Shown in pieces: positions 43,600 to 52,974 of a DNA stretch of 64,000 nucleotides. This stretch comes from Oligoflexus sp. (GTDB lineage Bacteria; Bdellovibrionota_B; Oligoflexia; Oligoflexales; Oligoflexaceae): contig JACMPP010000077.1 in assembly GCA_014377445.1 (NCBI GenBank), positions 1 to 64,000 of the forward strand, given 5' to 3'. The notes below the pieces were generated by a model. It ran no database searches. It was given only the letters and a program-made list of their open reading frames with translations, and had not been told where the DNA came from. Within the stretch, counting starts at the first letter, position 1. Every line of letters starts with the position of its first letter. The position numbers and the translations under genes are program-made.

Positions 43600-44603
43600 G
43601 CAAGAGCAAAAAGAAGAATTTCGTGAAGCCTTTGATCCTGATCATCGTCCTCGCCGGCGCTGGCTTCGGAGGCTGGAAGTATTGGTCCAAAAAGAAAGCG
43701 GCAGCGGCTGAGCCTATTTATCGCGAAGAAATCGTTGAACGCGGCACCCTCGATCGGACTGTGTTGGCAACGGGGGAAGTTCTTCCGCAGAACCGCCTCG
43801 AAATCAAACCGCCGATAGCGGGTCGCGTCGAACAGGTCTTGATCGACGAAGGTGCCAAGGTTAAAAAAGGTCAAATCATGGCCTGGATGAGTTCGACGGA
43901 ACGCGCCGCTCTTCTTGATTCGGCCCGAGCCAAAGGTCCTAATGAATTGAAGCGCTGGGAGGAAATGTACCGTCCCACACCGATCCTTGCTCCGATCGAA
44001 GGCATGGTCATTCTCCGCAATGTTGAGCCGGGCCAAACCTTTACCAATACCGAAGCAGTCTTTGTACTCTCCGATCGATTGACGGTAAAAGCCAAGGTCG
44101 ACGAAACCGATCTGGCTCAGATCAAAATTGGTCAGAGAGCGAAGATTATTCTTGATGCCTATGCCACCGAACGCGTCGAAGGGCGCGTGGACAAGCTGGC
44201 TTTTGAAGCCGTGACCACGAGCAATGTAACGACTTACACCACGGATGTCGTCCCAATCAAAACGCCTGATTTCATGCGTTCGGGCATGACGGCAAACGTG
44301 ACCTTTTATGCTGAATCGCGCGAAAACGTACTCTTGCTCAGCACCGAAGCGATTCGCAGCGAAAACGGCAAGACCTTTGTACTCACTAAACCAGCGGACC
44401 CCAAGCTTCCCCCCAAGCAAAAGACGATTAAAATCGGCCTGACCGATGGCAAACGCACGGAAGTCACCGAAGGCCTTGCTGAAGGCGAAACTGTGTTGAT
44501 CTCCGACATCGCGCTCGCTTCCCCCGATGCGAAAGCCAGCAATCCCTTCATGCCGATGGGCGGTCGTAAACCAGGTTCTGGCGGCAGCGGCCGAGGAAAA
44601 TAA
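43596..44603 (+). CDS. Periplasmic adaptor subunit (MacA/HlyD family)
   Basis: A 335-residue membrane-fusion protein. One N-terminal membrane helix (about 10-27), then a lipoyl half (LPQNRLEIKPPIAGRVEQVLIDEGAKVKKGQIMAWM), a short helical hairpin, the second lipoyl half (PILAPIEGMVILRNVEPGQTF) and beta-barrel and membrane-proximal domains. The helical hairpin between the lipoyl halves is much shorter than in MacA (only about 35 residues). GTG 43596 overlaps the tolC TGA. It connects the TolC-like channel to the MacB-type ABC pump. Confidence 0.88.
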   Translation: MSKSKKKNFVKPLILIIVLAGAGFGGWKYWSKKKAAAAEPIYREEIVERGTLDRTVLATGEVLPQNRLEIKPPIAGRVEQVLIDEGAKVKKGQIMAWMSSTERAALLDSARAKGPNELKRWEEMYRPTPILAPIEGMVILRNVEPGQTFTNTEAVFVLSDRLTVKAKVDETDLAQIKIGQRAKIILDAYATERVEGRVDKLAFEAVTTSNVTTYTTDVVPIKTPDFMRSGMTANVTFYAESRENVLLLSTEAIRSENGKTFVLTKPADPKLPPKQKTIKIGLTDGKRTEVTEGLAEGETVLISDIALASPDAKASNPFMPMGGRKPGSGGSGRGK

Positions 44604-44605
44604 TC

Positions 44606-46558
44606 ATGCTCGAGATCAAAGACCTGCATAAACGCTACCAGATGGGCGATGTCACCGTAAACGCTCTCAAAGGCGTAAACCTGACCATTGAGCAAGGCGA
44701 TTTCGTGGCGATCATGGGACCCTCCGGTTCCGGTAAATCCACGCTGATGCACATCCTGGGTCTCCTCGATGCACCTACGGAAGGCAGCTATAAGGTTAAA
44801 GGCCACGAAGTCTCGCAGATGAGCGAAGATGAATTGGCAGTCTTTCGTCGCGACGTGATCGGTTTTATCTTTCAGCAGTTCAACCTCCTGCCGCGGATGG
44901 ATGCTTCAGAGAACGTCGCTCTTCCCCTGCTCTACAGCGAAAAGCGCCTTGACCTCGAGAAGTCCCAGAGCCTCCTTGAAAAGGTCGGCCTTGGCACGCG
45001 CTCGCATCATAGGCCCAGCGAACTCTCCGGCGGTCAGCAGCAAAGGGTTGCAATCGCTCGGGCGCTCGTCAATAATCCCCTCATGATCCTCGCCGATGAA
45101 CCGACGGGTAACCTCGATTCTCAAAGCGAAAAAGAAATCATCGGAATCCTCCATGATCTCAATGACCAGGGCATCACGATCGTTATCGTCACGCATGAAG
45201 AAGAAGTGGGGCAGCAGGCGAAACGTCTCATTCGTATGCGCGACGGTGTCGTGCAATCCGATGAACGCCGTCTCCCTTTTAAGCAAAATGCTCTAGAAAA
45301 ACAGGCTGCGGAGTCGAAGTTAAGCCAAATACCTTTGGCGAATGTCGTTCAGCACTTTGCCCAGGGCATCAAGACTCTGGCTGCAAATAAGGTGCGAACC
45401 GCTCTTTCTGTTCTCGGTATTCTGATCGGGGTCGCGGCGGTCGTAGCGATGCTTGCCATTGGAGCCGGAGCCCAAGCCGCCATGCAAAAGGAATTGAGCT
45501 CTTTGGGCTCCAACCTGCTTATCCTGAGGCCGGGCGCCACCCGCTCTTCGAGCGGTGTGCGATCGGATGCCGGTGCAACTTCTAAGCTCGCGCAAGAGGA
45601 TGCAGCCGACCTCAAAAACAATATTGCCAACATAAATAATGTCGTCTCCACTGTGAACGGCCGCGGCCAAATCACCTTTGAGAACAAGAATTGGAGCACA
45701 CAGATCCTCGGGACCAATCCGGGATATGCGACGATGCATGCTTCAGTTCCGCAGGCGGGCCGCTTCTTTACTGACGATGAGAATCTCTCGCGTTCAAGAG
45801 TGGCCGTTATCGGTATGACCCTGGTCCGTGAGCTTTTCGACGGCAAAAGCCCAATCGGAAATATGATCAAGATCAACAAAATCAATTTTCAGGTCATCGG
45901 CGTTTTGCCGACAAAGGGTGCGAACGGATTTCGGGATCAGGACGATATCGTCATCGTCCCGTTGAATGCCGCGATGTATCGCCTCCTCGGCAAAGAGAAC
46001 GTCGACACGATCGAGATCGAGGTTTCCGGGCCTCAGTTTACGTCGACGGCTCAGGATCAGATTCTGCAAAGGATCAATACGCGAAGACGCGTACCTGAGG
46101 CTCAGCAGGAGGATGCCTACCAGGTTCGCAACATGGCGGAGATTCAGGATGCTCTGTCGTCGAGCACGAAGATCATGAGCCTGCTCCTCTCAGCGATCGC
46201 TTCGATCTCACTGGTCGTGGGCGGAATTGGGATTATGAATATCATGCTGGTATCGGTAACGGAGAGAACGCGAGAAATTGGTTTGAGGAAGGCTGTGGGT
46301 GCAACTCGCGGTGACATCCTGATTCAGTTTCTGGTTGAATCGATCGTGGTGTCGATGCTCGGCGGTGTCTGTGGCTTGGCGTTGGCCTGGATTGTCACAA
46401 CCGGGCTTACCTATTATGCAAATTGGCCGGCCCAGATCTCACTGAGTTCAGTGGTCCTGTCGATCGTTTTCTCAAGTGGGGTCGGGATGATTTTCGGGAT
46501 CTATCCGGCGCGGAAGGCTTCGCTGCTGCATCCGATAGAGGCTCTGCGGTACGATTGA
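44606..46558 (+). CDS. macB: MacB-type ABC transporter, fused ATPase-permease
   Basis: A 650-residue inner membrane protein. The ATPase (about 1-225) has IMGPSGSGKSTLMHILG (Walker A), [16 protein letters not shown] (signature) and MILADEPTGNLDSQS (Walker B). The permease part has a first helix near 265-290, a large periplasmic MacB_PCD domain, and three C-terminal helices of the FtsX type (IGIMNIMLVSVTERTREIG). It powers extrusion of a macrolide, peptide, lipopeptide or similar substrate through the TolC-like channel. Substrate is not evident. Terminator follows. Confidence 0.93.
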   Translation: MLEIKDLHKRYQMGDVTVNALKGVNLTIEQGDFVAIMGPSGSGKSTLMHILGLLDAPTEGSYKVKGHEVSQMSEDELAVFRRDVIGFIFQQFNLLPRMDASENVALPLLYSEKRLDLEKSQSLLEKVGLGTRSHHRPSELSGGQQQRVAIARALVNNPLMILADEPTGNLDSQSEKEIIGILHDLNDQGITIVIVTHEEEVGQQAKRLIRMRDGVVQSDERRLPFKQNALEKQAAESKLSQIPLANVVQHFAQGIKTLAANKVRTALSVLGILIGVAAVVAMLAIGAGAQAAMQKELSSLGSNLLILRPGATRSSSGVRSDAGATSKLAQEDAADLKNNIANINNVVSTVNGRGQITFENKNWSTQILGTNPGYATMHASVPQAGRFFTDDENLSRSRVAVIGMTLVRELFDGKSPIGNMIKINKINFQVIGVLPTKGANGFRDQDDIVIVPLNAAMYRLLGKENVDTIEIEVSGPQFTSTAQDQILQRINTRRRVPEAQQEDAYQVRNMAEIQDALSSSTKIMSLLLSAIASISLVVGGIGIMNIMLVSVTERTREIGLRKAVGATRGDILIQFLVESIVVSMLGGVCGLALAWIVTTGLTYYANWPAQISLSSVVLSIVFSSGVGMIFGIYPARKASLLHPIEALRYD

Positions 46559-46567
46559 TAAGAAAAT

Positions 46568-46589
46568 GGAGCCAGGTGGCTCCTTTTTT
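46568..46589 (+). terminator. Rho-independent terminator after macB
   Basis: GGAGCCA pairs with TGGCTCC around a 2-nt loop, followed by six T, 10 nt after the macB stop. Confidence 0.85.
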
Positions 46590-46624
46590 AAGCGTTTCCA
46601 TCTCAAGGTCTTCCCGTTTTGTGA

Positions 46625-47005
46625 CTAAGAGACCTTTGCATACTTACTCAAAATCCCTTCGACCATTTCCATCGTCAAAGGCTTAATCACGACGTCACTC
46701 ATCCCCGATACAAAACATTTGTTATGATGGGCCTCATCATTCAATGAAGAAAGCGCGACGATCGGTATTCTCTTGAAATTGGCCTGCAGCCTAATTTCCA
46801 CTGTTGCCTCATAACCATCCATCTGAGGCATCATGCAATCCATAAACACAAAATCGTAGGTCCTTACTCTGATGTGATTGATCGCTTCAGCCCCGGAATC
46901 ACAGGCGTGAACCAGGCATCCGGAAAGTATCAGGATCTGCTCCGACACCTTCCGATTTATGAAGTTATCATCAACTAGAAGTACAGTGGGTTGCAGTGCT
47001 TTCAT
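46625..47005 (-). CDS. Stand-alone response regulator receiver
   Basis: A 126-residue CheY-like receiver without an output domain. The acidic pocket is LLVDDN, the phosphoacceptor Asp56 is in FVFMDCMMPQMDGYEA, the switch Ser is in IVALSS and the Lys in VIKPL. The start at 47005 has a GGGGGGA RBS 4 nt upstream; an ATG at 47020 lies before it. It resembles the receivers of hybrid kinases. It is downstream of the GAF histidine kinase on the same strand (98-nt gap), so the two probably form a signalling pair. Confidence 0.9.
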   Translation of the reverse strand: MKALQPTVLLVDDNFINRKVSEQILILSGCLVHACDSGAEAINHIRVRTYDFVFMDCMMPQMDGYEATVEIRLQANFKRIPIVALSSLNDEAHHNKCFVSGMSDVVIKPLTMEMVEGILSKYAKVS

Positions 47006-47103
47006 ATGATCCCCCCTCATTAAGTCGGAGGATTAAAGATTTTAGTTAGGCCGAATGACTGATAAATAAGTCACGAGTTCGAACGAGATGTATGTATCCA
47101 ATT

Positions 47104-48336
47104 CTACTGGAAAGGAAGCATGACCGTAAACGTCGTCCCTTCTCTTTCATTGCTCACGACCTCAATACCCCCCCCTAAGTCTTCGACTAATGCATGCACA
47201 ACACTCAAGCCAACACCCCAACCTTTTTGATCGCCCTGTTGGGCGGAAGGCGAACGTTCAAATAAATTAAATAGGTTCAGCATTTCAATCTCCGGAATGG
47301 GGTTCCCAAGGTTATGGACGGACAGGCAGACCATACTACCGACAGCTTTGAGAGTGATGGTGACGGCACCCTCTTTGCTCCCATACTTAACCGCATTGCC
47401 AGCAAGATTTTCTACAATGCGCCTGATCCGGTCGGCATCCCACATTCCATCGATTTGATCGCTGGTCTCGAATTGAAAGTCTTTCTTGTGTACATTTTTG
47501 AGCGATTCAACCGTCGAACTGATGTTTTGAACCATATCACCGAATTCTCTGTTGAGAGGAATGTTTTCACCCGCCTTGACTCGACTCGCCGTGAGAAGAT
47601 CCTGAATCATCTTATCGGCCCGATCGACATTCTCACAGATAACCTTTGAGATCGAAGCTCTCTCCTCGTCTGAAGTATCGCTGTCACCGAGGATTTCCGC
47701 GCCCATTTTCGCAACGCTGAGCGGATTCCTGAGATCATGCGAAAGAGCTGTCACAAACTTCTCGCGAAGGATCTTTTCTTCCTCGAGATCATTTATCTTC
47801 AAGCGAAGATGAATCTGCGTCATGACCGATGCCGTCAATTCCCGAAGGAGCAGGATGTCATCGTCCGACCATTGTTTAACTTTGTCATCAACAGCACAAA
47901 AAGCGCCGAGGACATGCCCATCGTGAGTCCTCATGGGTACCGATATGAAAGATCCAATACCCCAAGGCTCTACCGTGGGATGAAATTTAAGCAGCTCGTC
48001 CTTCCTCGCATCGGCTGCAATAATTTCCTTATTCTGCAGCGTGTAGCGGCAGATGGAGTCTTCAATGGGAATTTCGCGGATCGAATCGTAAGGGGATGGC
48101 AGGCCAAAACCAGCTTTAAAAAACTGTTTTTTATCACTGACTAGAGAAATTATTGTTAAGGGTACTTTCAGGAATTTAGCCGCGAGAAAGGCCAAGCGAT
48201 CGAAAGCTTCCTCATTCGCCGTGTCCATCAATCCTGTTTTCTGCAAAGTTTGGAGACGTTTCTCGTCGTGCAAAATGATGTTGCACGCTTCAACACGTAA
48301 CGCGACTGATGATTCTAGGGGACCATTGAATTTCAT
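47104..48336 (-). CDS. GAF-domain sensor histidine kinase
   Basis: A 410-residue cytoplasmic kinase without membrane helices. A GAF domain (about residues 40-175) senses an unknown ligand, light or redox state. HisKA follows with the phospho-accepting His200 in FVTALSHDLRNPLSVAK, then HATPase (IVENLAGNAVKYGSKEG, and GWGVGLSVVHALVEDLGGGIEV for the G boxes). The N-terminal RLQTLQKTGLMDTANEEAFD linker is common in GAF-GGDEF/HK proteins. Likely partner: the receiver protein downstream. RBS is weak. Confidence 0.9.
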   Translation of the reverse strand: MKFNGPLESSVALRVEACNIILHDEKRLQTLQKTGLMDTANEEAFDRLAFLAAKFLKVPLTIISLVSDKKQFFKAGFGLPSPYDSIREIPIEDSICRYTLQNKEIIAADARKDELLKFHPTVEPWGIGSFISVPMRTHDGHVLGAFCAVDDKVKQWSDDDILLLRELTASVMTQIHLRLKINDLEEEKILREKFVTALSHDLRNPLSVAKMGAEILGDSDTSDEERASISKVICENVDRADKMIQDLLTASRVKAGENIPLNREFGDMVQNISSTVESLKNVHKKDFQFETSDQIDGMWDADRIRRIVENLAGNAVKYGSKEGAVTITLKAVGSMVCLSVHNLGNPIPEIEMLNLFNLFERSPSAQQGDQKGWGVGLSVVHALVEDLGGGIEVVSNEREGTTFTVMLPFQ

Positions 48337-48507
48337 GCGTTTACCATATTCGGACGATAAAGATCTGATTCTGACTTGTACAGCTTTACGGTTGGGAAAT
48401 CAAATGCGTTATGTCTGACTGACTTGTATCGCGACAAGCCCAACAATATCTGTCTTTTTTGTCGCGAAGTTAGGCAGTCCGTTTTACCTGCTGGGTATGA
48501 GAATGAA

Positions 48508-48533
48508 AGAGGGAAGCCTGATGGCTTCCCTCT
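48508..48533 (-). terminator. Hairpin terminator 3' of fliG
   Basis: AGAGGGAAGCC and GGCTTCCCTCT form a perfect 11-bp stem with a 4-nt loop; on the minus strand TTTCATTC follows. It lies between fliG and the histidine kinase gene's upstream region. Confidence 0.65.
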
Positions 48534-48606
48534 TGAATTTTAAGTGACTGGAAATTAGGAGGTGGAAATTGGTAATGAGTTTGGAGTCTCCATCCTTCCG
48601 CTCAGG

Positions 48607-49608
48607 TCAAACGTAGGCACTCTCACCACCACTCGCAATGATGATCTTACCTTCCGCTTCCAGCTTCCTGGCAATCTGCACGATCTCATACTGAATCGAT
48701 TCAACATCCGACAGCTTAACCGCCGACATCGCTTCCATATCTTCTTTCAGCATCTTCGCCGCCCGCTCGGACATGTTCCTAAAGACCAATTCGCCGACAG
48801 CTTCCGAAGCCGTTTTCAAAGCGATCATCCACTGCTCGGACTTCACGCTCTTGATAATCTCCTGAATACCCTTGTCATCGATCTTCGCCAAGTCGTCAAA
48901 GACAAACATGAGCTGACGGATCTGCTCGGCAAGCTCCGGATCGCGTTCCTCGAGGTTGTCGAGAATCTGCTCCTCGGTCGCCTTATCGATAAGGTTGAGC
49001 ATCTCTGCGATCGGCTCAACGCCACCAATTTTCTGACTCGATATGGAACCCAAAGCCTGAATTTCATTTCTCAGGACATCATCGACCTCATCGATGATCT
49101 CGGGTGCAACCGCATCGAGGTTGGCAATACGCAGGATGATCTCGGTGTGAAGGGCCTCGGGGAGAAGCTTCATGACCTCACCGCACTTGCCTGGATCAAG
49201 GTGAGCGAGGATCAGCGCGATGGTCTGCGGATGCTCGTTGCGGATAAAGTTGGTGAGGGTCCTTGGGTCGATCAACTCGAGGGCATCGAGGTTCGCCGAG
49301 GAGCCTAGGGATAATTGTTCGATTAGGTCATCCGCTTCACCGCTCTTGAAAGCGCTGCCGATGACTTTCATGGTGAAGTCGTTGCCACCATAAAAGAACT
49401 TTTTATTCTGCTGAAGGATTCCGTAGAACTCCATCATCACTTCATCGATGATCTCTTGTTCAAGGCGACCCAGGCGGCTCATCGCAGTACCGATTCGTTT
49501 GATTTCGAATTCGGTCATGTTTTTGAAAATCTCGGCTGAGATCTCCTCACCGAAGGAAAGCAAGAGTATCGCTGCTTTTTGCGCGCCGGAATACTTATTA
49601 GTCGCCAT
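48607..49608 (-). CDS. fliG: Flagellar motor switch protein FliG
   Basis: A 333-residue rotor protein that couples stator ion flow to rotation and switches direction. The N-terminal FliF-binding domain starts KYSGAQKAAILLLSFGEEIS. The middle domain has the EHPQTIALILAHLDP motif. The C-terminal domain carries the charged torque helix (MSERAAKMLKEDMEAM...). The start at 49608 follows AAGGAG; an in-frame ATG at 49668 is less likely. No other flagellar basal-body gene adjoins it, unlike the usual fliF-fliG-fliH order. Confidence 0.94.
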   Translation of the reverse strand: MATNKYSGAQKAAILLLSFGEEISAEIFKNMTEFEIKRIGTAMSRLGRLEQEIIDEVMMEFYGILQQNKKFFYGGNDFTMKVIGSAFKSGEADDLIEQLSLGSSANLDALELIDPRTLTNFIRNEHPQTIALILAHLDPGKCGEVMKLLPEALHTEIILRIANLDAVAPEIIDEVDDVLRNEIQALGSISSQKIGGVEPIAEMLNLIDKATEEQILDNLEERDPELAEQIRQLMFVFDDLAKIDDKGIQEIIKSVKSEQWMIALKTASEAVGELVFRNMSERAAKMLKEDMEAMSAVKLSDVESIQYEIVQIARKLEAEGKIIIASGGESAYV

Positions 49609-49901
49609 AGGCAGAGGCTCCTTAAAACTTCTTTTGTCTTTAATCCATTCTATGGGTCGCAGTGTCAAAAAGTAAGGCCCGTCACAGCTTTGGCGCGCGT
49701 TACAAGCCTTACCCTTTCAAGTTTTTAAGGATTGCTTAGACGTTTCGCACGCTTCGACACAGTTTCATTCTTCGTTAATACGCTTGGCAATTTTTTCCTA
49801 GACCGCCAAGAGTCGGACTAAATCCCCTATTCCTCTAGGCAAAAAATGTTTACCGTAATGTCCAGGAGGCGTATGCTTTTGATTCATGGAGGATAAGTAC
49901 G

Positions 49902-51077
49902 ATGATCAACACTTTGCAGGCTAGCATCCTGACCATTGGCACCGAGGTCAGTTCCGGTCAGATCATCAATACCAATAGCGGTTGGATCGCGAATGAACTG
50001 ACGAATCTCCGCATGAATGTGGCCTGGCATATCACCGTCGCCGACCTCAAGGACGATATGCTCGATGCCCTCAGCTTTCTTCAAAAGAAGTCCAAAACCA
50101 TCGTCGTCACGGGCGGCCTCGGGCCGACCTCGGATGACTTTACGCGCAATATCATCAGTCAATGGGTCGATTCGCCCCTCGTTTTTGATGAAGCCTCCTG
50201 GCAACACGTTCTCGACCGATTTGTAAGCCTCGGTGTCGCGTCCGCCCCCGAGAGCAATCGCCAACAGTGTTATTTTCCCAAAGGCGCCCGTATCCTGACC
50301 AATCGTAAGGGTACTGCGCACGGTTTCCGCGTCGAGTCCAAGGGCGTCACTCTCTTCGTCCTGCCTGGCCCTCCCGAAGAGATCAAAGCCATCTGGCAGG
50401 ACCATATCGCGGCCGAACTTTCTCAAAACACGGCCGAAGCGGACGAGGTGGAGCTCATCCGTTGGCAGTGCCTGGGGTTGAGCGAATCCAAACTCGGCGA
50501 GATGGTCCAGGAGCTTATCCAAGACTCAAGTTTAATAGCCGGATATCGTCCGCACCTGCCCTACGTCGAAATCAAGATCTGGTGCAAGAAGAGCCAGCGC
50601 GTGCGGGAGCAACATACGATCGACAGGATCGATGCTGCCATTCATCGCTGGGTCGTCAGCAGAGGCGACGAGGATGTCCTCGACAATCTCCTGTCTCAGT
50701 TCGACAATTTTGCTGAGGTCATCATCGATGACCAGGCATCTCTCGGTGCTATCGGCCATCGCATCGGTCAGCGTTGGTCGCCAGACTCCAAAACCAAGCT
50801 GACGATCATCGATCAACTTCCTTCCCAGGCGACCAGGTCCGGCAAGCCCTTCTACGAAGCCGAAGGCTCTCACAAACTCCAGCTCGTCATAGGCCCGATC
50901 GATGCCGAGGGCGCCTGGGACGTTTGGTTTAAAAGCCCTGAAATGAAAAAGCTTCAGTCCCTCAAGCTTCCCTACAAGAGAAACCCGAAACGCATGGACC
51001 GCGAGCGGCTCTATATCTGCGAGCTCAGCCTCGCTGCCCTCAGTCGCATGGCTGATAAAGGAATAACGATCGTATGA
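49902..51077 (+). CDS. CinA-family protein (MoCF-binding domain, atypical C-terminus)
   Basis: A 391-residue protein. Residues about 5-170 form the CinA/COG1058 domain: ASILTIGTEVSSGQIINTNS and VVTGGLGPTSDDFTRNI, followed by VFVLPGPPEEIKAIW-like LPGPPEEIKAI. The middle KH-like part is present. The C-terminal region (about 270-391) does not show the nicotinamide-mononucleotide amidohydrolase signature of full CinA. Possible roles are ADP-ribose or NAD-derivative hydrolysis. RBS GGAGG precedes ATG 49902. It overlaps lpxK by 4 bp. Confidence 0.78.
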   Translation: MINTLQASILTIGTEVSSGQIINTNSGWIANELTNLRMNVAWHITVADLKDDMLDALSFLQKKSKTIVVTGGLGPTSDDFTRNIISQWVDSPLVFDEASWQHVLDRFVSLGVASAPESNRQQCYFPKGARILTNRKGTAHGFRVESKGVTLFVLPGPPEEIKAIWQDHIAAELSQNTAEADEVELIRWQCLGLSESKLGEMVQELIQDSSLIAGYRPHLPYVEIKIWCKKSQRVREQHTIDRIDAAIHRWVVSRGDEDVLDNLLSQFDNFAEVIIDDQASLGAIGHRIGQRWSPDSKTKLTIIDQLPSQATRSGKPFYEAEGSHKLQLVIGPIDAEGAWDVWFKSPEMKKLQSLKLPYKRNPKRMDRERLYICELSLAALSRMADKGITIV

Positions 51078-52141
51078 CCTACCCACCTTTCTGGTTACGC
51101 GTTTTTCTTTGGCCGCTATCCTGGCTTTATTCCGTCGTGACAAGGATAAGACGCAACTGGTACGAGCGTGGTTTTCTATCTTCCTTCCCTTTGCAGGGAA
51201 CAGTCATCTCGATCGGCAACATCGAAGCGGGTGGCACCGGCAAAAGCCCCATGACACTCGAACTTTGCCGTCTGCTCCGTTCGCAGGGCGCAACACCTGT
51301 GATCCTCACCCGCGGCTACAAGAGCGGTTTATCGGCCAAAGAATCAGCCGTCATCCTCGGGGAAAAGGTTATCCTCCAAGCCCAGAACACCCTTAATTTC
51401 GTGGCTGACGAAGCCCGTATGCAGGCGGCAGCCCTTCACGATGTGCCGATCATCCTCGGCAGCGATCGTCACAATGCAGCCAAGCGCTACCTCGAACATT
51501 TCCCCAATCCCTCGCATTGGATTCTCGACGACGGTTTCCAACATCAACGTATTCGTCGCGATATCGATATCGTATTACTCGATGCCAAACGCCCCTTTGA
51601 CAACGGCCACTGCCTCCCGGCCGGTCTGCTTCGGGAAGGCAAACGAAGCCTCAAGAAAGCCGATTGGATCATCTTTACCCGCGCCGATGCCAGCACTCCG
51701 GAAAGCCAACTCGCCTCGAATCTCGGGCCTTACAAGGTCCCTCATTCCGCAGTCACCTTTATCAGCGGTGAGCCGACTCCGATCAAAGAAGGTCTTCCGC
51801 GTTGGCAGGATATCAAAGACTGGACCCTCGCTCTCGGTGTTGCCAAACCCGAGCGGGTCGAAGAAGGCATTCGCCGCTTTAATCTCAGCGTAAAACATCG
51901 CGTGACCGGAGCCGACCACGAACTTTTCGATCATAAGTCCCTCCAAGTCTGCCTCGATTCATCGGATGGCCTTCTCACGACAGAAAAAGACTATTGGCGC
52001 GAGAAACAATACTTCGATCTCCTGGACCAACCGGTTTATCTCATCCCCTTGTCCATCCAATGGCAAAAGGGCGAATCTTTTCCGCACATCCTCGAAGTCT
52101 TAACACAAAATTTACCGAAAAAATCATTAGAAATATCATAG
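51074..52141 (+). CDS. lpxK: Tetraacyldisaccharide 4'-kinase
   Basis: A 355-residue inner-membrane-associated kinase that phosphorylates lipid A at the 4' position. An N-terminal membrane-binding helix (FWLRVFLWPLSWLYSVV) precedes the P-loop IEAGGTGKSPMTLELC. VILTRGYKSGLSA, SDRHNAAKRYLE, DDGFQHQRIRRDIDIVLLDA and PAGLLREGKRSLKKADW all match LpxK. It shows that the cell makes lipid A. The start overlaps the cinA-like stop (ATGA). Confidence 0.95.
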   Translation: MTYPPFWLRVFLWPLSWLYSVVTRIRRNWYERGFLSSFPLQGTVISIGNIEAGGTGKSPMTLELCRLLRSQGATPVILTRGYKSGLSAKESAVILGEKVILQAQNTLNFVADEARMQAAALHDVPIILGSDRHNAAKRYLEHFPNPSHWILDDGFQHQRIRRDIDIVLLDAKRPFDNGHCLPAGLLREGKRSLKKADWIIFTRADASTPESQLASNLGPYKVPHSAVTFISGEPTPIKEGLPRWQDIKDWTLALGVAKPERVEEGIRRFNLSVKHRVTGADHELFDHKSLQVCLDSSDGLLTTEKDYWREKQYFDLLDQPVYLIPLSIQWQKGESFPHILEVLTQNLPKKSLEIS

Positions 52142-52260
52142 AGATACCTCCTAAAATGCGTTTTGGGCGAAGCCTTGACCCAAAGACTCTCCATTGGCTT
52201 TGCTTTTCCCCGGAAACTCACCTATAAGTCAGGCGAATCCAACCCGAGGGGAGCCTAAGC

Positions 52261-52974
52261 GTGCAGCATATTTTGGTGATTGAAGACGATCCCGATATCC
52301 GCGAACTCATCGGTTACAATCTTAAACGCGAAGGCTTTGAAGTCATCCTTTGCAACAACGGCCAGGACGGGCTCGATGCCGCCCTGCAAAACGATGTGGA
52401 TCTCATCATCCTCGACCTCATGATGCCGAGACTCAACGGTATCGAAGTCTGCAAGCGCATCCGCGAGACACCTGAAAAACGCAACATTCCCGTCATCATG
52501 CTGACTGCGAAATCGGAAGAAACCGACATCGTCTTCGGTCTCGGTGTCGGAGCCGACGATTACATCACGAAGCCTTTCGGATTGAAGGAACTCATTGCGC
52601 GGGTCTATACCCGTCTTCGCAGCTTTCCAACGCCTGTGGCAGCCCCTGCCTCAGCAGTTACGGCCCCCGAAGATGTTGATGTCTTGCGTCAGGGCGATGT
52701 CGAGATCGACCGGGCCCGCTTCCACATCAAGGTCTGCGGCACGCAGGTTCCTATGACATTGGCTGAATTCCGCCTCTTCGATGCCCTTGTCTCGCGTCCT
52801 GGCATCGTTCTCTCCCGCGATCGTCTGCTCGATGCCGTGACCGGTGGCGAAGGTGTTTTGATCGACCGCAATATCGATGTGCATGTGCGCTCCATTCGCA
52901 AAAAGCTTGGGGAATCGCGTGAGCTCATCGAAACCGTCCGTGGCCTCGGCTACAAGTTCAGGGAACTTCAATGA
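52261..52974 (+). CDS. phoB: Phosphate-type response regulator, OmpR/PhoB family
   Basis: A 237-residue regulator. The receiver (about 1-120) has Asp52 in LIILDLMMPRLNG and KPFGLKEL, and a short linker rich in Ala and Pro leads to the winged-helix DNA-binding domain (VPMTLAEFRLFDALVSRPG ... RNIDVHVRSIRKKLGES). It starts with GTG 52261 behind GAGGGGAG. The adjoining kinase and pstSCAB genes support PhoB: activation of phosphate-starvation genes. Confidence 0.92.
   Translation: MQHILVIEDDPDIRELIGYNLKREGFEVILCNNGQDGLDAALQNDVDLIILDLMMPRLNGIEVCKRIRETPEKRNIPVIMLTAKSEETDIVFGLGVGADDYITKPFGLKELIARVYTRLRSFPTPVAAPASAVTAPEDVDVLRQGDVEIDRARFHIKVCGTQVPMTLAEFRLFDALVSRPGIVLSRDRLLDAVTGGEGVLIDRNIDVHVRSIRKKLGESRELIETVRGLGYKFRELQ

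Noticed and set aside
43542-44420. A 292-codon minus-strand frame opposite the tolC/macA junction
   Set aside because: Antisense to the adaptor gene, which is supported by lipoyl motifs and operon context.
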